Source: Phocaeicola faecalis | GTDB lineage: Bacteria; Bacteroidota; Bacteroidia; Bacteroidales; Bacteroidaceae | Reading direction: 5' to 3' | Assembly: GCF_021730445.1 (NCBI RefSeq) | Contig: NZ_JADNRM010000002.1 | Coordinates: 62,001-126,000, forward strand | DNA length: 64,000 bases | Part shown: piece after piece, positions 1-8,419 of the stretch | How positions within the stretch are numbered: the stretch's first letter is position 1 | Layout: the number at the start of each line of letters is the position of its first letter | Made by a program: the position numbers and the translations under genes | Notes under the pieces: generated by a model | Told to the model about the DNA's origin: nothing | Databases searched by the model: none | The model's input: the letters and a program-made list of their open reading frames with translations, nothing else

Positions 1-2
1 CG

Positions 3-158
3 ATTGAAAATTTTCAAGAAATGATTGATTTTACATTCCAACATCCTTTAATGAGGGATATGCTTGGGAAAAAGGATTATTGGGGTTATATGAAAGAATT
101 CCCTTATGTGCTTCGTAAATACGTTGATGAGTTAGGGCTTATTTTTCTTGAACATTAA
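3..158 (+). CDS. C-terminal tail of an unrecognised protein (partial, cut by window edge)
   Basis: Only the last 51 codons and the TAA stop are visible; the frame is open to the left edge. The tail is rich in aromatic and charged residues and shows no motif I recognise. It converges with the integrase gene, and a shared hairpin terminator lies 13 bases after its stop. Given its place next to the integrase at the end of an integrative element, it is probably cargo or a structural gene of that element, but this is inference from position only. Confidence 0.6.
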   Translation: MENFQEMIDFTFQHPLMRDMLGKKDYWGYMKEFPYVLRKYVDELGLIFLEH

Positions 159-170
159 GGTTTGTTGTCA

Positions 171-201
171 AAAATGGGGTGCAAAAAACACACCCCATTT
201 T
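171..201. terminator. Bidirectional intrinsic terminator between the partial gene and the integrase
   Basis: A perfect 11-bp stem, AAAATGGGGTG (171-181) with CACCCCATTTT (191-201), around a 9-base loop. T-rich flanks lie on the right and A-rich flanks on the left, so it can end transcription from both converging genes. Confidence 0.85.
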
Positions 202-202
202 T

Positions 203-1411
203 TTAGTTCTTATTTAATCTTTGAATCAACATTTCCATATCGTTACTTATTTTCAAATCGGTAATCCTCGCATAGATTTGAGTAGTCCTGATGTTGGTAT
301 GACCTAAAATCTTAGATACCGTTTCAATAGGAACACTGTTTGCGAGCAACACCGAAGTGGCGCACGAATGGCGTGCCACATGGTAGGTCAAGGTCTTTTC
401 AATTCCACAAATGGCTGCAATTTCTTTCAAGTAATCATTCATTTTCTGATTGCTGATAATGGGCAAAATCTTACCGTTCGGTAACTGGTCTTTGTACTTT
501 TCCAATATGGCTTTGGGTATATCCAGCAATCGGACGGTAGATGTAACATTCGTTTTGTGCCTTTTGCGCATAATCCACAAATTGCCGTCAAATCCGGTAC
601 GAATGTCCTCCTGCCTTAACTCGCATACATCAATGTAGGAAAGTGCCGTATAACAACTGAAAATGAACAAATCACGTACTTGTTCCAGTCGTTTAGAGCT
701 AAACTCATGGTTGTAAATAGTGGTAATTTCTTCCATAGTCAGATAATCCCTATCGGTACGCTCAAACCTTACCCGATAACTACCGAAAGGGTCGGCAGTC
801 ACTAAACCCGTATTCTTGGCAAAGTTTACCACCGTGCGAAAGCGTTGCACGAACTTCATCGCCGTATTGTGGCTGCACCCGTAGTTGTTTTTGATATATA
901 GCAAAAAGTCCTCAATGAACACCACATTAATGTCTTTAATCAGTATATCGGAAACCGAATACTTGAACTTCATGAATTCAACAAGCCGTTTCTTTGTCAG
1001 TTCGTAACGTGAATAGGTCTTGTCTGCGGTATTCATCTTCACTTTCTCCAAGTATTGTTCATTGTGCTGTTTAAAGAACTCTATCAAAGTCCGTTCCCTT
1101 GCAATCTTACCTAAAAAGGCGTTCTTTACCAGTTCTGCCGTCACATATCCGTCCTGCGCCATTAACGCATGGTAATGTTGGTGTACCGTGCTACGAATAC
1201 TCTCCAACATGGAATTGATATGTACGGCTTCTGCGGTTCTGCCGGAAACCTTGCCTAACTTCACGCTCCAGTGAGCCGGATTTATTTCCAGCTTGGTATT
1301 GAACTGGGCTACAACTTGGTCAATGGTGATACGTGCGATAATCGGTACGTTGCCGTTCTTCTTTACTGCATTTCGTTTGACGAAATAGAGTAGCTTGAAA
1401 GTACTTCTCAT
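203..1411 (-). CDS. Tyrosine site-specific recombinase of an integrative element (CTnDOT-like)
   Basis: A 402-residue phage-integrase-family recombinase that would catalyse integration and excision of the element to its left. Layout: N-terminal arm-binding domain (about 1-90), SAM-like core-binding domain (about 105-210), catalytic domain (about 220-385). Visible catalytic residues are H344-x-x-R347, H371 and the nucleophile Y380; a lysine near 286 fits the beta2-3 position. The usual first arginine of the TGLRYSD motif is replaced by S258 (motif reads TALSYID). The same loss is known from the CTnDOT integrase IntDOT. The ATG at 1411 gives the usual N-terminus. It sits at the right end of the element, about 270 bases from tRNA-Lys, with candidate arm sites between them. 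Confidence 0.93.
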   Translation of the reverse strand: MRSTFKLLYFVKRNAVKKNGNVPIIARITIDQVVAQFNTKLEINPAHWSVKLGKVSGRTAEAVHINSMLESIRSTVHQHYHALMAQDGYVTAELVKNAFLGKIARERTLIEFFKQHNEQYLEKVKMNTADKTYSRYELTKKRLVEFMKFKYSVSDILIKDINVVFIEDFLLYIKNNYGCSHNTAMKFVQRFRTVVNFAKNTGLVTADPFGSYRVRFERTDRDYLTMEEITTIYNHEFSSKRLEQVRDLFIFSCYTALSYIDVCELRQEDIRTGFDGNLWIMRKRHKTNVTSTVRLLDIPKAILEKYKDQLPNGKILPIISNQKMNDYLKEIAAICGIEKTLTYHVARHSCATSVLLANSVPIETVSKILGHTNIRTTQIYARITDLKISNDMEMLIQRLNKN

Positions 1412-1510
1412 AATCTCTTTTTTTAGTTACAAAATTAAATTGATAAACTGAAAATGAGATATTTGCAGTACGGACAAATCAAGACAACAAACCGCCAATT
1501 TCAGACATTC

Positions 1511-1597
1511 CGTGACCTAAAATCCGAAAGGTCGGACAGGTCACGAATTGGTCACGAAAGTATGTCTTTTTGTGACCTTTTCGTGTCTTCGGTCACG
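1511..1597. repeat. Cluster of GGTCACG repeats, candidate integrase arm-type sites
   Basis: GGTCACG occurs at 1539-1545, 1550-1556 and 1591-1597, its complement CGTGACC at 1511-1517, and a near match TGTGACC at 1571-1577. The first two direct copies are 11 bases apart, one helical turn. Position between the integrase gene and tRNA-Lys fits arm-type binding sites of a heterobivalent recombinase. The function is inferred. Confidence 0.55.
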
Positions 1598-1615
1598 GAC
1601 TTTATACAAAGAAAA

Positions 1616-1647
1616 AACTCCTACAATACCTTGATATTGTAGGAGTT
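1616..1647 (-). terminator. Intrinsic terminator of tRNA-Lys
   Basis: Perfect 13-bp stem AACTCCTACAATA (1616-1628) with TATTGTAGGAGTT (1635-1647), loop of 6. Read on the minus strand it is followed by a run of T, about 30 bases after the tRNA 3' end. Because the normal terminator is still in place, the element junction may lie beyond it or the end may have been rebuilt on insertion. Confidence 0.85.
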
Positions 1648-1679
1648 GTCTTTTCTTTGTCTGGTTTTGTCCAGCTTCT

Positions 1680-1755
1680 TGGTGATCCGCTTGGGGCTCG
1701 AACCCAAGACCCCAACATTAAAAGTGTTGTGCTCTACCTGCTGAGCTAGCGAATC
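1680..1755 (-). tRNA. tRNA-Lys (anticodon TTT)
   Basis: Full cloverleaf on the minus strand: acceptor GATTCGC with GCGGATC (one G-T pair), D arm GCTC/GAGC, anticodon stem CAACA/TGTTG around loop CTTTTAA (anticodon TTT), T arm TTGGG/CCCAA with loop TTCGAGC, then A and an encoded CCA. The 3' end points toward the integrase. tRNA 3' ends are common attachment sites for integrative elements. Confidence 0.96.
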
Positions 1756-1792
1756 AATCCTTTATTATTGCTTTTCTTCCGAATTGCGGGTG

Positions 1793-1800
1793 CAAAGGTA
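1793..1800 (-). promoter_or_regulatory. -7 promoter element of tRNA-Lys
   Basis: Minus-strand TACCTTTG, matching the Bacteroides TAnnTTTG box, 37 bases upstream of the tRNA 5' end. It continues as TACCTTTGCACCCGC, a 15-mer also found ahead of tRNA-Asp (about 11045-11059). Confidence 0.75.
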
Positions 1801-1901
1801 TGGTTTATTTTTGAATCTACAAACATTTCCCAAACTTTTTTTCAAAAAAGGTGGATTTTCTTTGTCCTTTACTCCTCATCTTATTAAAACCCCAGCATGT
1901 C

Positions 1902-2975
1902 TCATCTTACAATTATCTCTTCTATCGGTTGTACCTGTTCCTTATCCAAAGGAAAAGCTTGATATTTTACCTTACTAAAATCAATCTTCTTCATATCAAT
2001 ACAACGAATATTGCTATTATACGCCGTACGATAATAGACCTTACGATTCGTTAGGTCAATGGCAGAAGTCCATTGTGTGGCACTAGGGATAGCCGGTGCA
2101 TGACCCAATGTATGTTCTATACCGATAGGAATATCAAAATTATTCAAGATGTGAAAACTTTGCAATATAGCATCGTGGGCAGTGGCACACTGCGGAGCTG
2201 TTGCCTTATAGAATGCTGCACGAACAAAACGTGAAGGAGGAGTTACATCTCCGGGGATTCCCCGAAACCCACTACCTGCACCAAATGGAAAGATAGTTAC
2301 GCCACCTAATTGATGAGCCTCTGCCCCACCCGGATAAAGATTCACATAATTGTTTAAATTAGTCATTTGCCAAGGGAAACCGGGCGAATTGGTCAATACA
2401 CCAATCTCATTATCATAAAAATGAGGAACACCATCTACAAACTCCAGCACAACCTGCCGGCCGCTTGCATCGCCTATTCGCCAATGTACCGTAGAACTCG
2501 CTCCAGTCGTATCTACAGACACCACACGTATATCCTGCAACGCAGCCTTTACTTCATCTATTGTCGAAAATTGGGAAAGTATCCAGGCCACCAATTGTAA
2601 ATCGGCCACTGTCTGCGCATTCTGCTTTGCATCATAAGCCGGATAATGTCCGTAATGGGGAAAATAAAACAGCCCTGCCGAAAGACCTGCCTCATTCAAA
2701 CCCTCGGCTACAAAGTCCTTCAATACAATGGAAAGGCCCACTACTCCATATCGTGCACGAAACTTTGCCCCATTTATCCCCGTGGGAGTATAGGATGTCA
2801 TTTCATGTCCGCGAGGAATCACTACATACTGACTGGGCAAATAACTATCGCCCCATTCTATAGTGCGTGCCTGCACATATCCACCATCCTTTGCTGTTGC
2901 CGAAATCCCGGTACAAGCCATTGTCGGCAATGCGCATCCTGTCAATAACAATGCGCTGATCAATATCTTTTTCAT
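1902..2975 (-). CDS. Choloylglycine hydrolase / bile salt hydrolase family protein
   Basis: A secreted Ntn-hydrolase of the choloylglycine hydrolase family, which cleaves amides such as conjugated bile salts or penicillin V. I start at the ATG at 2975; this gives a signal peptide whose cleavage before C21 would expose the catalytic cysteine (CTGISA). Other active-site positions: R37, N196 (LTNSPGF) and R249 (SRFVRAAF), spaced as in characterised enzymes. The position of the usual aspartate (Asp21 of Clostridium BSH) is E40. About 357 residues is normal. An upstream ATG at 3008 would add 11 residues before the signal. It is divergent from msrAB and stands alone. The substrate cannot be read from sequence; bile-salt or other linear-amide hydrolysis are both possible. 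Confidence 0.88.
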   Translation of the reverse strand: MKKILISALLLTGCALPTMACTGISATAKDGGYVQARTIEWGDSYLPSQYVVIPRGHEMTSYTPTGINGAKFRARYGVVGLSIVLKDFVAEGLNEAGLSAGLFYFPHYGHYPAYDAKQNAQTVADLQLVAWILSQFSTIDEVKAALQDIRVVSVDTTGASSTVHWRIGDASGRQVVLEFVDGVPHFYDNEIGVLTNSPGFPWQMTNLNNYVNLYPGGAEAHQLGGVTIFPFGAGSGFRGIPGDVTPPSRFVRAAFYKATAPQCATAHDAILQSFHILNNFDIPIGIEHTLGHAPAIPSATQWTSAIDLTNRKVYYRTAYNSNIRCIDMKKIDFSKVKYQAFPLDKEQVQPIEEIIVR

Positions 2976-3027
2976 AACAGTAAAAACATTTAGTCTTGAA
3001 AATAACAATGTTCTGTGAATTTAGTTC

Positions 3028-3035
3028 TAACTTTG
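3028..3035 (+). promoter_or_regulatory. Candidate -7 element for msrAB
   Basis: TAACTTTG fits TAnnTTTG, 57 bases before the msrAB start. It lies inside a small dyad, TTCTAA-7 nt-TTAGAA. No convincing -33 element is seen. Confidence 0.5.
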
Positions 3036-3092
3036 CATTAGAAGTTCAATAGACTACAACAATAAATTGCATTCAATTGTTATAGCTATTAT

Positions 3093-4109
3093 ATGAGATA
3101 TATTATTTTTATTTTCATGCTTTTCATAAGCCAAATATTAGAAGCTAAAATGGAAAAAACGAGTGAAATTTACCTGGCAGGGGGTTGTTTTTGGGGAACC
3201 GAGCATTTCCTGAAACAAATCAGGGGAGTAGAACACACCGAAGTAGGTTATGCCAATGGTAATACAGCAAACCCGACTTACAAAGAAGTTTGTACGGATA
3301 AAACAGGATTTGCCGAAACCGTGAAGGTTGTTTACAACCCTCAAGAGGTCAGTCTTGAGCTGTTACTCAACCTTTATTTTCAAACAATTGACCCTACCAG
3401 CATCAATAGACAGGGGCACGATCAAGGCACTCAATACCGTACTGGCATTTATTACACCGATAAGGCTGATTTAGCTGTTATCCAAAATGCTGTCCGCGAA
3501 TTGGCCAAAGAGTATTCACGTCCGCTTGCCATCGAGGTAGCGCCTTTAAGGAATTTCTATAATGCTGAAGAATATCATCAGGACTATTTGGATAAAAATC
3601 CTGATGGGTATTGTCATCTCAATCCTAAACTTTTCGAATTGGCACGACGTGCCAATGCCACCCCTTCCTACAAAAAGCCAAGTGATGCCGCCCTGCGCAA
3701 CAAATTATCGCCCGAACAGTATGCTGTCACCCAAAGAAATGCAACAGAACCCGCCTTTCATAATGAATATTGGAACGAAAAGCGAGAAGGTATTTATGTC
3801 GATATTACTACCGGTGAGCCTTTATTTGTTTCTACCGACAAGTTTGATTCCGGCTGCGGATGGCCTAGTTTTACCAAACCTATCGACAACGCATTGGTTA
3901 AAGAACTGACAGACACCACCCACGGAATGATTCGTACCGAAGTAAGAAGTAAAACCGGAGACGCACATCTAGGACATGTTTTCCCGGATGGACCTGCCGA
4001 TAAAGGCGGTTTGCGTTATTGTATCAATAGCGCATCCCTAAAATTCGTCCCCAAGGAAAAAATGGCGGCAGAAGGATACGGACAATATCTGAAGTTACTG
4101 AATAAATAA
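3093..4109 (+). CDS. msrAB: Bifunctional peptide methionine sulfoxide reductase MsrA/MsrB
   Basis: Reduces both S- and R-methionine sulfoxide in proteins. An N-terminal hydrophobic segment (residues 1-18) suggests export. The MsrA domain has GCFWG with the catalytic C32; the MsrB domain (about 195-335) has [14 protein letters not shown] and RYCINSASL with catalytic C310. The CxxC zinc-binding pairs found in many MsrB proteins are absent. At 338 residues the length is right for an A-B fusion. It is divergent from the choloylglycine hydrolase gene, and 89 bases separate it from the PAP2 gene downstream, so co-transcription is possible but unproven. The role is repair of oxidised envelope proteins. 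Confidence 0.95.
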   Translation: MRYIIFIFMLFISQILEAKMEKTSEIYLAGGCFWGTEHFLKQIRGVEHTEVGYANGNTANPTYKEVCTDKTGFAETVKVVYNPQEVSLELLLNLYFQTIDPTSINRQGHDQGTQYRTGIYYTDKADLAVIQNAVRELAKEYSRPLAIEVAPLRNFYNAEEYHQDYLDKNPDGYCHLNPKLFELARRANATPSYKKPSDAALRNKLSPEQYAVTQRNATEPAFHNEYWNEKREGIYVDITTGEPLFVSTDKFDSGCGWPSFTKPIDNALVKELTDTTHGMIRTEVRSKTGDAHLGHVFPDGPADKGGLRYCINSASLKFVPKEKMAAEGYGQYLKLLNK

Positions 4110-4198
4110 ATCCGACGTATCAAAAACAGATGTAGAGAGAATACATATTTTCGGGCATATTTCGACAGCGACAATTATTACCTTAAAATAGAAAAAGT

Positions 4199-4822
4199 AT
4201 GAAAAGATATAAACTGATTATATGGGTATCCTTTTATATGATTATTCTGATTATCATAGCCGCACAGCTATGGGGGGAAAGCGGCTTTCTTCATCCCATC
4301 ATTGAGAATATCAACCTTTATGTGCGCGGACTACGTAATATGCATACTCCTCTCTTCCATCAAAGCTATGACAATTACCTGCAATTGTTCCCGGGTATCC
4401 TCCTGATTGGGTTAAAGCTGGGTGGAGTAAAAGGGAAATTTGAATGGAAACGACTTCTTACCTTTATCGTTCTCTCCATTATCCTCACTCAGCTGGTGGT
4501 GAATTCCCTGAAATTGGCATGCGGAGTTTTACGTCCCGACGAGTCCAACTTTTTCTCTTTTCCTTCAGGACACACAGCAACGGCATTCATGACAGCCACT
4601 CTGCTCTATAAAGAATATGGATTTAAGAGCGTATGGGTAGGCATCGTTGCGTATGCTGCCGCCATAATAACCGGCATGACACGCATTCTCAACAATCGCC
4701 ATTGGATAATAGATGTAATAGTAGGTGCAGCATTGGGGATTCTACTGACAGAAATGGCATATAGAATGGTAAAAATAATATTCAAAGACAGAGGACTCAT
4801 TAACACTGACTATACCCACTGA
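4199..4822 (+). CDS. PAP2-family membrane phosphatase
   Basis: A 207-residue integral membrane phosphatase of the type-2 phosphatidic acid phosphatase family. All three catalytic motifs are visible: K105-x6-R112-P113, P122-S-G-H125, and (T)R162-x5-H168-x3-D172. About five membrane segments surround them. Likely substrates are lipid phosphates such as undecaprenyl pyrophosphate, phosphatidylglycerol phosphate or lipid A phosphate; sequence does not decide. It is followed after 39 bases by the sialate esterase gene. Confidence 0.9.
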   Translation: MKRYKLIIWVSFYMIILIIIAAQLWGESGFLHPIIENINLYVRGLRNMHTPLFHQSYDNYLQLFPGILLIGLKLGGVKGKFEWKRLLTFIVLSIILTQLVVNSLKLACGVLRPDESNFFSFPSGHTATAFMTATLLYKEYGFKSVWVGIVAYAAAIITGMTRILNNRHWIIDVIVGAALGILLTEMAYRMVKIIFKDRGLINTDYTH

Positions 4823-4861
4823 TATTATAGAAGAGAATAACACAACAATAATTGAAGGTAC

Positions 4862-6817
4862 ATGAAAAAACTAATGATGACACTAGGACTGTTGGTGACA
4901 TTCTGTGTTACAGAGGCAAAAGTGACATTACCCGCCCTATTTACCGACAACATGGTACTGCAACAAAAGTCAGATATAACCCTTCGCGGACACTCGACGG
5001 TCCAAAAAGAGGTTATGGTGATAACCGGTTGGAACAAGCACATCTATATGGCCCAAACGGACAAACAGGGAAACTGGCAGATAGAAATCCCTACCCCATC
5101 TGCCGGAGGCCCCTACGACATTACACTTCGTGATGAAGAAGAACTTGTCCTACACAACATCATGATAGGCGAACTTTGGCTCTGCTCGGGACAATCCAAC
5201 ATGGAAATGCCGGTCGGTGGTTGGGGGAAAGTATTAAATTATGAAAACGAGATAAACGAAGCGACTTATCCCGCCATACGCTTATTTAAGGTAAAAAAAG
5301 AAATATCACTAACGCCCAAGGAGGATTTTAGTACTACACAAGGAGGATGGCAGGAATGCACTCCTCAAAGCGTAGAGAACTTCTCGGCTGTGGGATACTT
5401 CTTTGCTCGCCAGTTACAAAAGAAATTAAAAGTCCCTGTTGGTGTTATAGACTGTTCATGGGGAGGCACTCCTGCTGAAGCATGGACCAGTTATGACGGT
5501 TTGAAACACTTGCAAGAGTTTGAGCACGAAATGGATATGCTGGAATCCTTGGGATTTCATCCCGAAAAGATTGATGAAGAGTATGCCAAGAAAAGAAAAG
5601 CATGGTATCAAGCTTTGTATGAACATGATATGGGATGGTGTGACAATCATCAAGTATGGGCTGACCCCGGTTATTCGGACGAGAATTGGAAAGAAATGAA
5701 TCTGCCGGGAAGTTGGGAAAGTAATGGAGTGAAAGGGTTTGATGGCGTAATGTGGTTCAGAAAAACCATAGATATTCCTCGTTCTTGGTACAGGAAGCCG
5801 ATTACTGTCAATTTAGGCAAGATAAGCGATGAAGACATTGTCTATTATAACGGCGTGGAAATAGGACGTGGAAACGGCCGTGACGCCATGCGCCAATACA
5901 CTGTCCCCAATAAGTTAGTGAAACGGGGAAAAGCTGTTCTCACCATACGTGTGACCAACTATGCCGGAGAAGGGGGCCTCATCGGAAAACCGGAAAATAT
6001 GACAATGACGGTAAAAGGTAAAGAACCTGTCACATTGGCGGGAAGTTGGAAGTATTTATCCGGCTTTTCATTGGCCGGGATAGAGCCACTGCCGCCTTCG
6101 CCCAAGACCAATCCCAGATACCCCACTACCCTCTTCAATGCAATGGTACACCCCATCACCCAAATTCCCATCCGAGGGGTTATTTGGTATCAAGGAGAAG
6201 GGAACGTAGGACGAGCTGATGAATATGCTGACCTGTTTATGTCACTGATATCTGATTGGCGTGATAAATGGAAGCAACCCGATATGCCTTTCTACTTCGT
6301 ACAACTGGCTAATTTTCTAAAGCGGGAAGAAATACAACCCGACTCGGAATGGGCAGCGTTGAGAGAAGCACAATCAAAGGCTCTTTATCTGAATGACACC
6401 GGTATGGCTGTGACTATCGATTTAGGAGAAACAGATGATATCCACCCCAAAAACAAACAGGAAGTAGGACTGCGTCTGTCCCAACTTGCCCTGAAACAAA
6501 CATATAGAAAGAAAAAGATGCCCCAATCCCCCCTCTTCAAGAACTATCGTATAGAAGGAAATACAATACGCATCAGTTTTGATAATCTGGATAAAGGCTT
6601 TATGAAACCCGACACTGTCAAAGGTTTTATCATTGCAGGTGCAGACCATATATTCTACCCGGCTACAGTAACTATTCTGAAGAAAGAGGTCGTAGTAGAA
6701 TCACCCGACGTCCCCCATCCGGTGGCTGTCAGATACAATTGGGCTGATAACCCAGATGGAAACTTATACGGAATATCCGGCTTACCGACAGCCCCCTTCC
6801 GCACAGACAATTGGTGA
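4862..6817 (+). CDS. Sialate O-acetylesterase family protein
   Basis: A 651-residue secreted SGNH-type esterase that would remove O-acetyl groups from sialic acids or other decorated glycans. Signal peptide about 1-19. The nucleophile is S112 in GQSNM; GTPAEAW and GVIWYQGEGN are the oxyanion-side blocks; D525/H528 (DDIHP) complete the triad. A beta-sandwich insert typical of GH2 sugar-binding domains lies at about 265-370. The ATG at 4862 is well placed. No sialidase or nan genes are nearby, so the glycan target is open. The gene is probably read with the PAP2 gene 39 bases upstream. Confidence 0.9.
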   Translation: MKKLMMTLGLLVTFCVTEAKVTLPALFTDNMVLQQKSDITLRGHSTVQKEVMVITGWNKHIYMAQTDKQGNWQIEIPTPSAGGPYDITLRDEEELVLHNIMIGELWLCSGQSNMEMPVGGWGKVLNYENEINEATYPAIRLFKVKKEISLTPKEDFSTTQGGWQECTPQSVENFSAVGYFFARQLQKKLKVPVGVIDCSWGGTPAEAWTSYDGLKHLQEFEHEMDMLESLGFHPEKIDEEYAKKRKAWYQALYEHDMGWCDNHQVWADPGYSDENWKEMNLPGSWESNGVKGFDGVMWFRKTIDIPRSWYRKPITVNLGKISDEDIVYYNGVEIGRGNGRDAMRQYTVPNKLVKRGKAVLTIRVTNYAGEGGLIGKPENMTMTVKGKEPVTLAGSWKYLSGFSLAGIEPLPPSPKTNPRYPTTLFNAMVHPITQIPIRGVIWYQGEGNVGRADEYADLFMSLISDWRDKWKQPDMPFYFVQLANFLKREEIQPDSEWAALREAQSKALYLNDTGMAVTIDLGETDDIHPKNKQEVGLRLSQLALKQTYRKKKMPQSPLFKNYRIEGNTIRISFDNLDKGFMKPDTVKGFIIAGADHIFYPATVTILKKEVVVESPDVPHPVAVRYNWADNPDGNLYGISGLPTAPFRTDNW

Positions 6818-6877
6818 TAAAACTTGCTTATCTTTATTTTTCCACGAAAAGGGCCCTTCAGTTATTAGTAATATATC

Positions 6878-6885
6878 TATATTTG
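6878..6885 (+). promoter_or_regulatory. -7 element for coaW
   Basis: TATATTTG, 39 bases before the coaW ATG; matches the Bacteroides TAnnTTTG box. Confidence 0.65.
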
Positions 6886-6924
6886 CAGTCTCTTTTCAAG
6901 AATACTAATTAAAAACGCATAGCT

Positions 6925-7758
6925 ATGGGAATGGTTATAGGAATAGATGTGGGTGGAAGTACTACCAAAATTATCGGTGTGGACAAAGAAGGAATCAAAC
7001 ATCCGATGATTGTCAGGGCGGCAGACCCCATCACTTCTCTATTTGGAGCTTTCGGGAAATATATATATGATAATAACATTAGTTTGGGTGAGATAGAAAA
7101 AGTGATGCTCACAGGAGTGGGAAGTGCTTATGTCAACCAACCCCTTTACGGATTACCTACCGAGCATACCGACGAGTTTCTAGCCAACGGATTAGGTGCG
7201 CATTATGGCTCGCAATTGAAAAATCTGATTGTTGTAAGTATGGGAACAGGAACTTCTTTCGTCAAAGTGGAGGACGGAAAGATTCAACATATCGGCGGCA
7301 TCGGTATCGGTGGAGGAACCATTCAGGGACTATCCAGATTATTGCTAAAGACACACGACATTCACCAAGTGGTAGAAATGGCACAAAAAGGAATAGTGGA
7401 AAACATAGATTTACAGATAAAGGATATCTGCAATGCCGCCCTGCCGGGGCTCCCGCTGAATGCCACTGCATCCACTTTTGGAAAAGCAGACAGTAACTCA
7501 TCATTAGAAGATGTAGCGGCGGGAATTATCCACATGGTACTGCAATCTATTGGCCAATCCGTGATACTCGCAGCTTTGAACAGTTCCATCAAAGATTTTG
7601 TTTTAATAGGCAATCTGGCAAAGCTGCCACAGTGCAAAGAGGTTTTTCCCATCATGGAAGAAATGTACCAATGCCATTTCCTGATACCGGAATATGCCCA
7701 ATACAGAACAGCTTTGGGTGCAGCATTGGCATACGTGCATCGAAAAGAAAAACAATAG
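6925..7758 (+). CDS. coaW: Type II pantothenate kinase
   Basis: Phosphorylates pantothenate with ATP, the first step of coenzyme A synthesis. The 277-residue protein has the ASKHA-fold phosphate loop GIDVGGSTTK (6-15), a conserved PTEHTDEF block carrying the likely catalytic glutamate, the second phosphate motif VSMGTGTSF, and GGGTIQGL. Length fits the type II (Staphylococcus/eukaryote-like) enzymes, which generally lack the feedback inhibition of type I. The gene ends one base before the ATG of a small membrane protein, so the two are co-translated or at least co-transcribed. Confidence 0.9.
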   Translation: MGMVIGIDVGGSTTKIIGVDKEGIKHPMIVRAADPITSLFGAFGKYIYDNNISLGEIEKVMLTGVGSAYVNQPLYGLPTEHTDEFLANGLGAHYGSQLKNLIVVSMGTGTSFVKVEDGKIQHIGGIGIGGGTIQGLSRLLLKTHDIHQVVEMAQKGIVENIDLQIKDICNAALPGLPLNATASTFGKADSNSSLEDVAAGIIHMVLQSIGQSVILAALNSSIKDFVLIGNLAKLPQCKEVFPIMEEMYQCHFLIPEYAQYRTALGAALAYVHRKEKQ

Positions 7759-7759
7759 G

Positions 7760-8188
7760 ATGAAGTACGGAGTCAGTAAAAATATATTGCTCATTACTGC
7801 CGGCATAGTGTGGCTGACAGCCGGCATCAATATATTGCGAATCGGTGTGGGATGCTGGATAAACGATTCGCATTATTGGCTATTTAAAGTATGCGAAACT
7901 ACTCTGGTTTTTCTCCTGTTCTTTGGTTTCATTTTTCGGAAACTATACAGAAAGCACACACATCGCATCAGTCAAAAGAAAAAGAAGAATTGTCCTTTTT
8001 CTTTCTTTGATGTCCAAGGATGGATAGTGATGACATTTATGATTACAATCGGCATATTGTCACGCCTGTTTCATCTGTTGCCCGAATCTTTCATCGCCGT
8101 ATTCTATACAGGACTTTCCCTCGCACTAATCGGTACAGGAATCCGATTCATTACTTATTGGTGGAAAAACAAACATTGGCTGCAATAA
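7760..8188 (+). CDS. Small four-helix membrane protein of unknown function
   Basis: A 142-residue protein starting at the ATG at 7760, one base after the coaW stop. It shows four hydrophobic segments (about 10-30, 40-60, 85-105, 112-132), with a strongly basic cytoplasmic-type loop between helices 2 and 3 (RKLYRKHTHRISQKKKKN). I recognise no family. Tight coupling to coaW suggests a shared transcript; a role linked to pantothenate or CoA is only a guess from position. Confidence 0.8.
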   Translation: MKYGVSKNILLITAGIVWLTAGINILRIGVGCWINDSHYWLFKVCETTLVFLLFFGFIFRKLYRKHTHRISQKKKKNCPFSFFDVQGWIVMTFMITIGILSRLFHLLPESFIAVFYTGLSLALIGTGIRFITYWWKNKHWLQ

Positions 8189-8370
8189 TAACAAAGGTAC
8201 GCATATCTGTGAATAATATGCTTAGCAACATTTCCTATTACATTTTCTATTAATAAAAAAACATTTTAGACCATACTTCGTTGCCTATTGAAATATAGAA
8301 CAAAAAACAATCAGGAATTATTGTAAACTATATATGCCATATTGTCATTTTAGAAGACTCCAAAAGCCTC

Positions 8371-8378
8371 TATCTTTG
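8371..8378 (+). promoter_or_regulatory. -7 element for the beta-lactamase-fold gene
   Basis: TATCTTTG, about 41 bases before the ATG at 8420. Confidence 0.65.
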
Positions 8379-8419
8379 TAACATCAGAAAAATACCAATG
8401 AATACCAATAAACAATGTC

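Noticed and set aside
1454-1642. 62-codon plus-strand frame between the integrase and tRNA-Lys
   Set aside because: It runs through the GGTCACG repeats and the tRNA terminator stem; not a gene.
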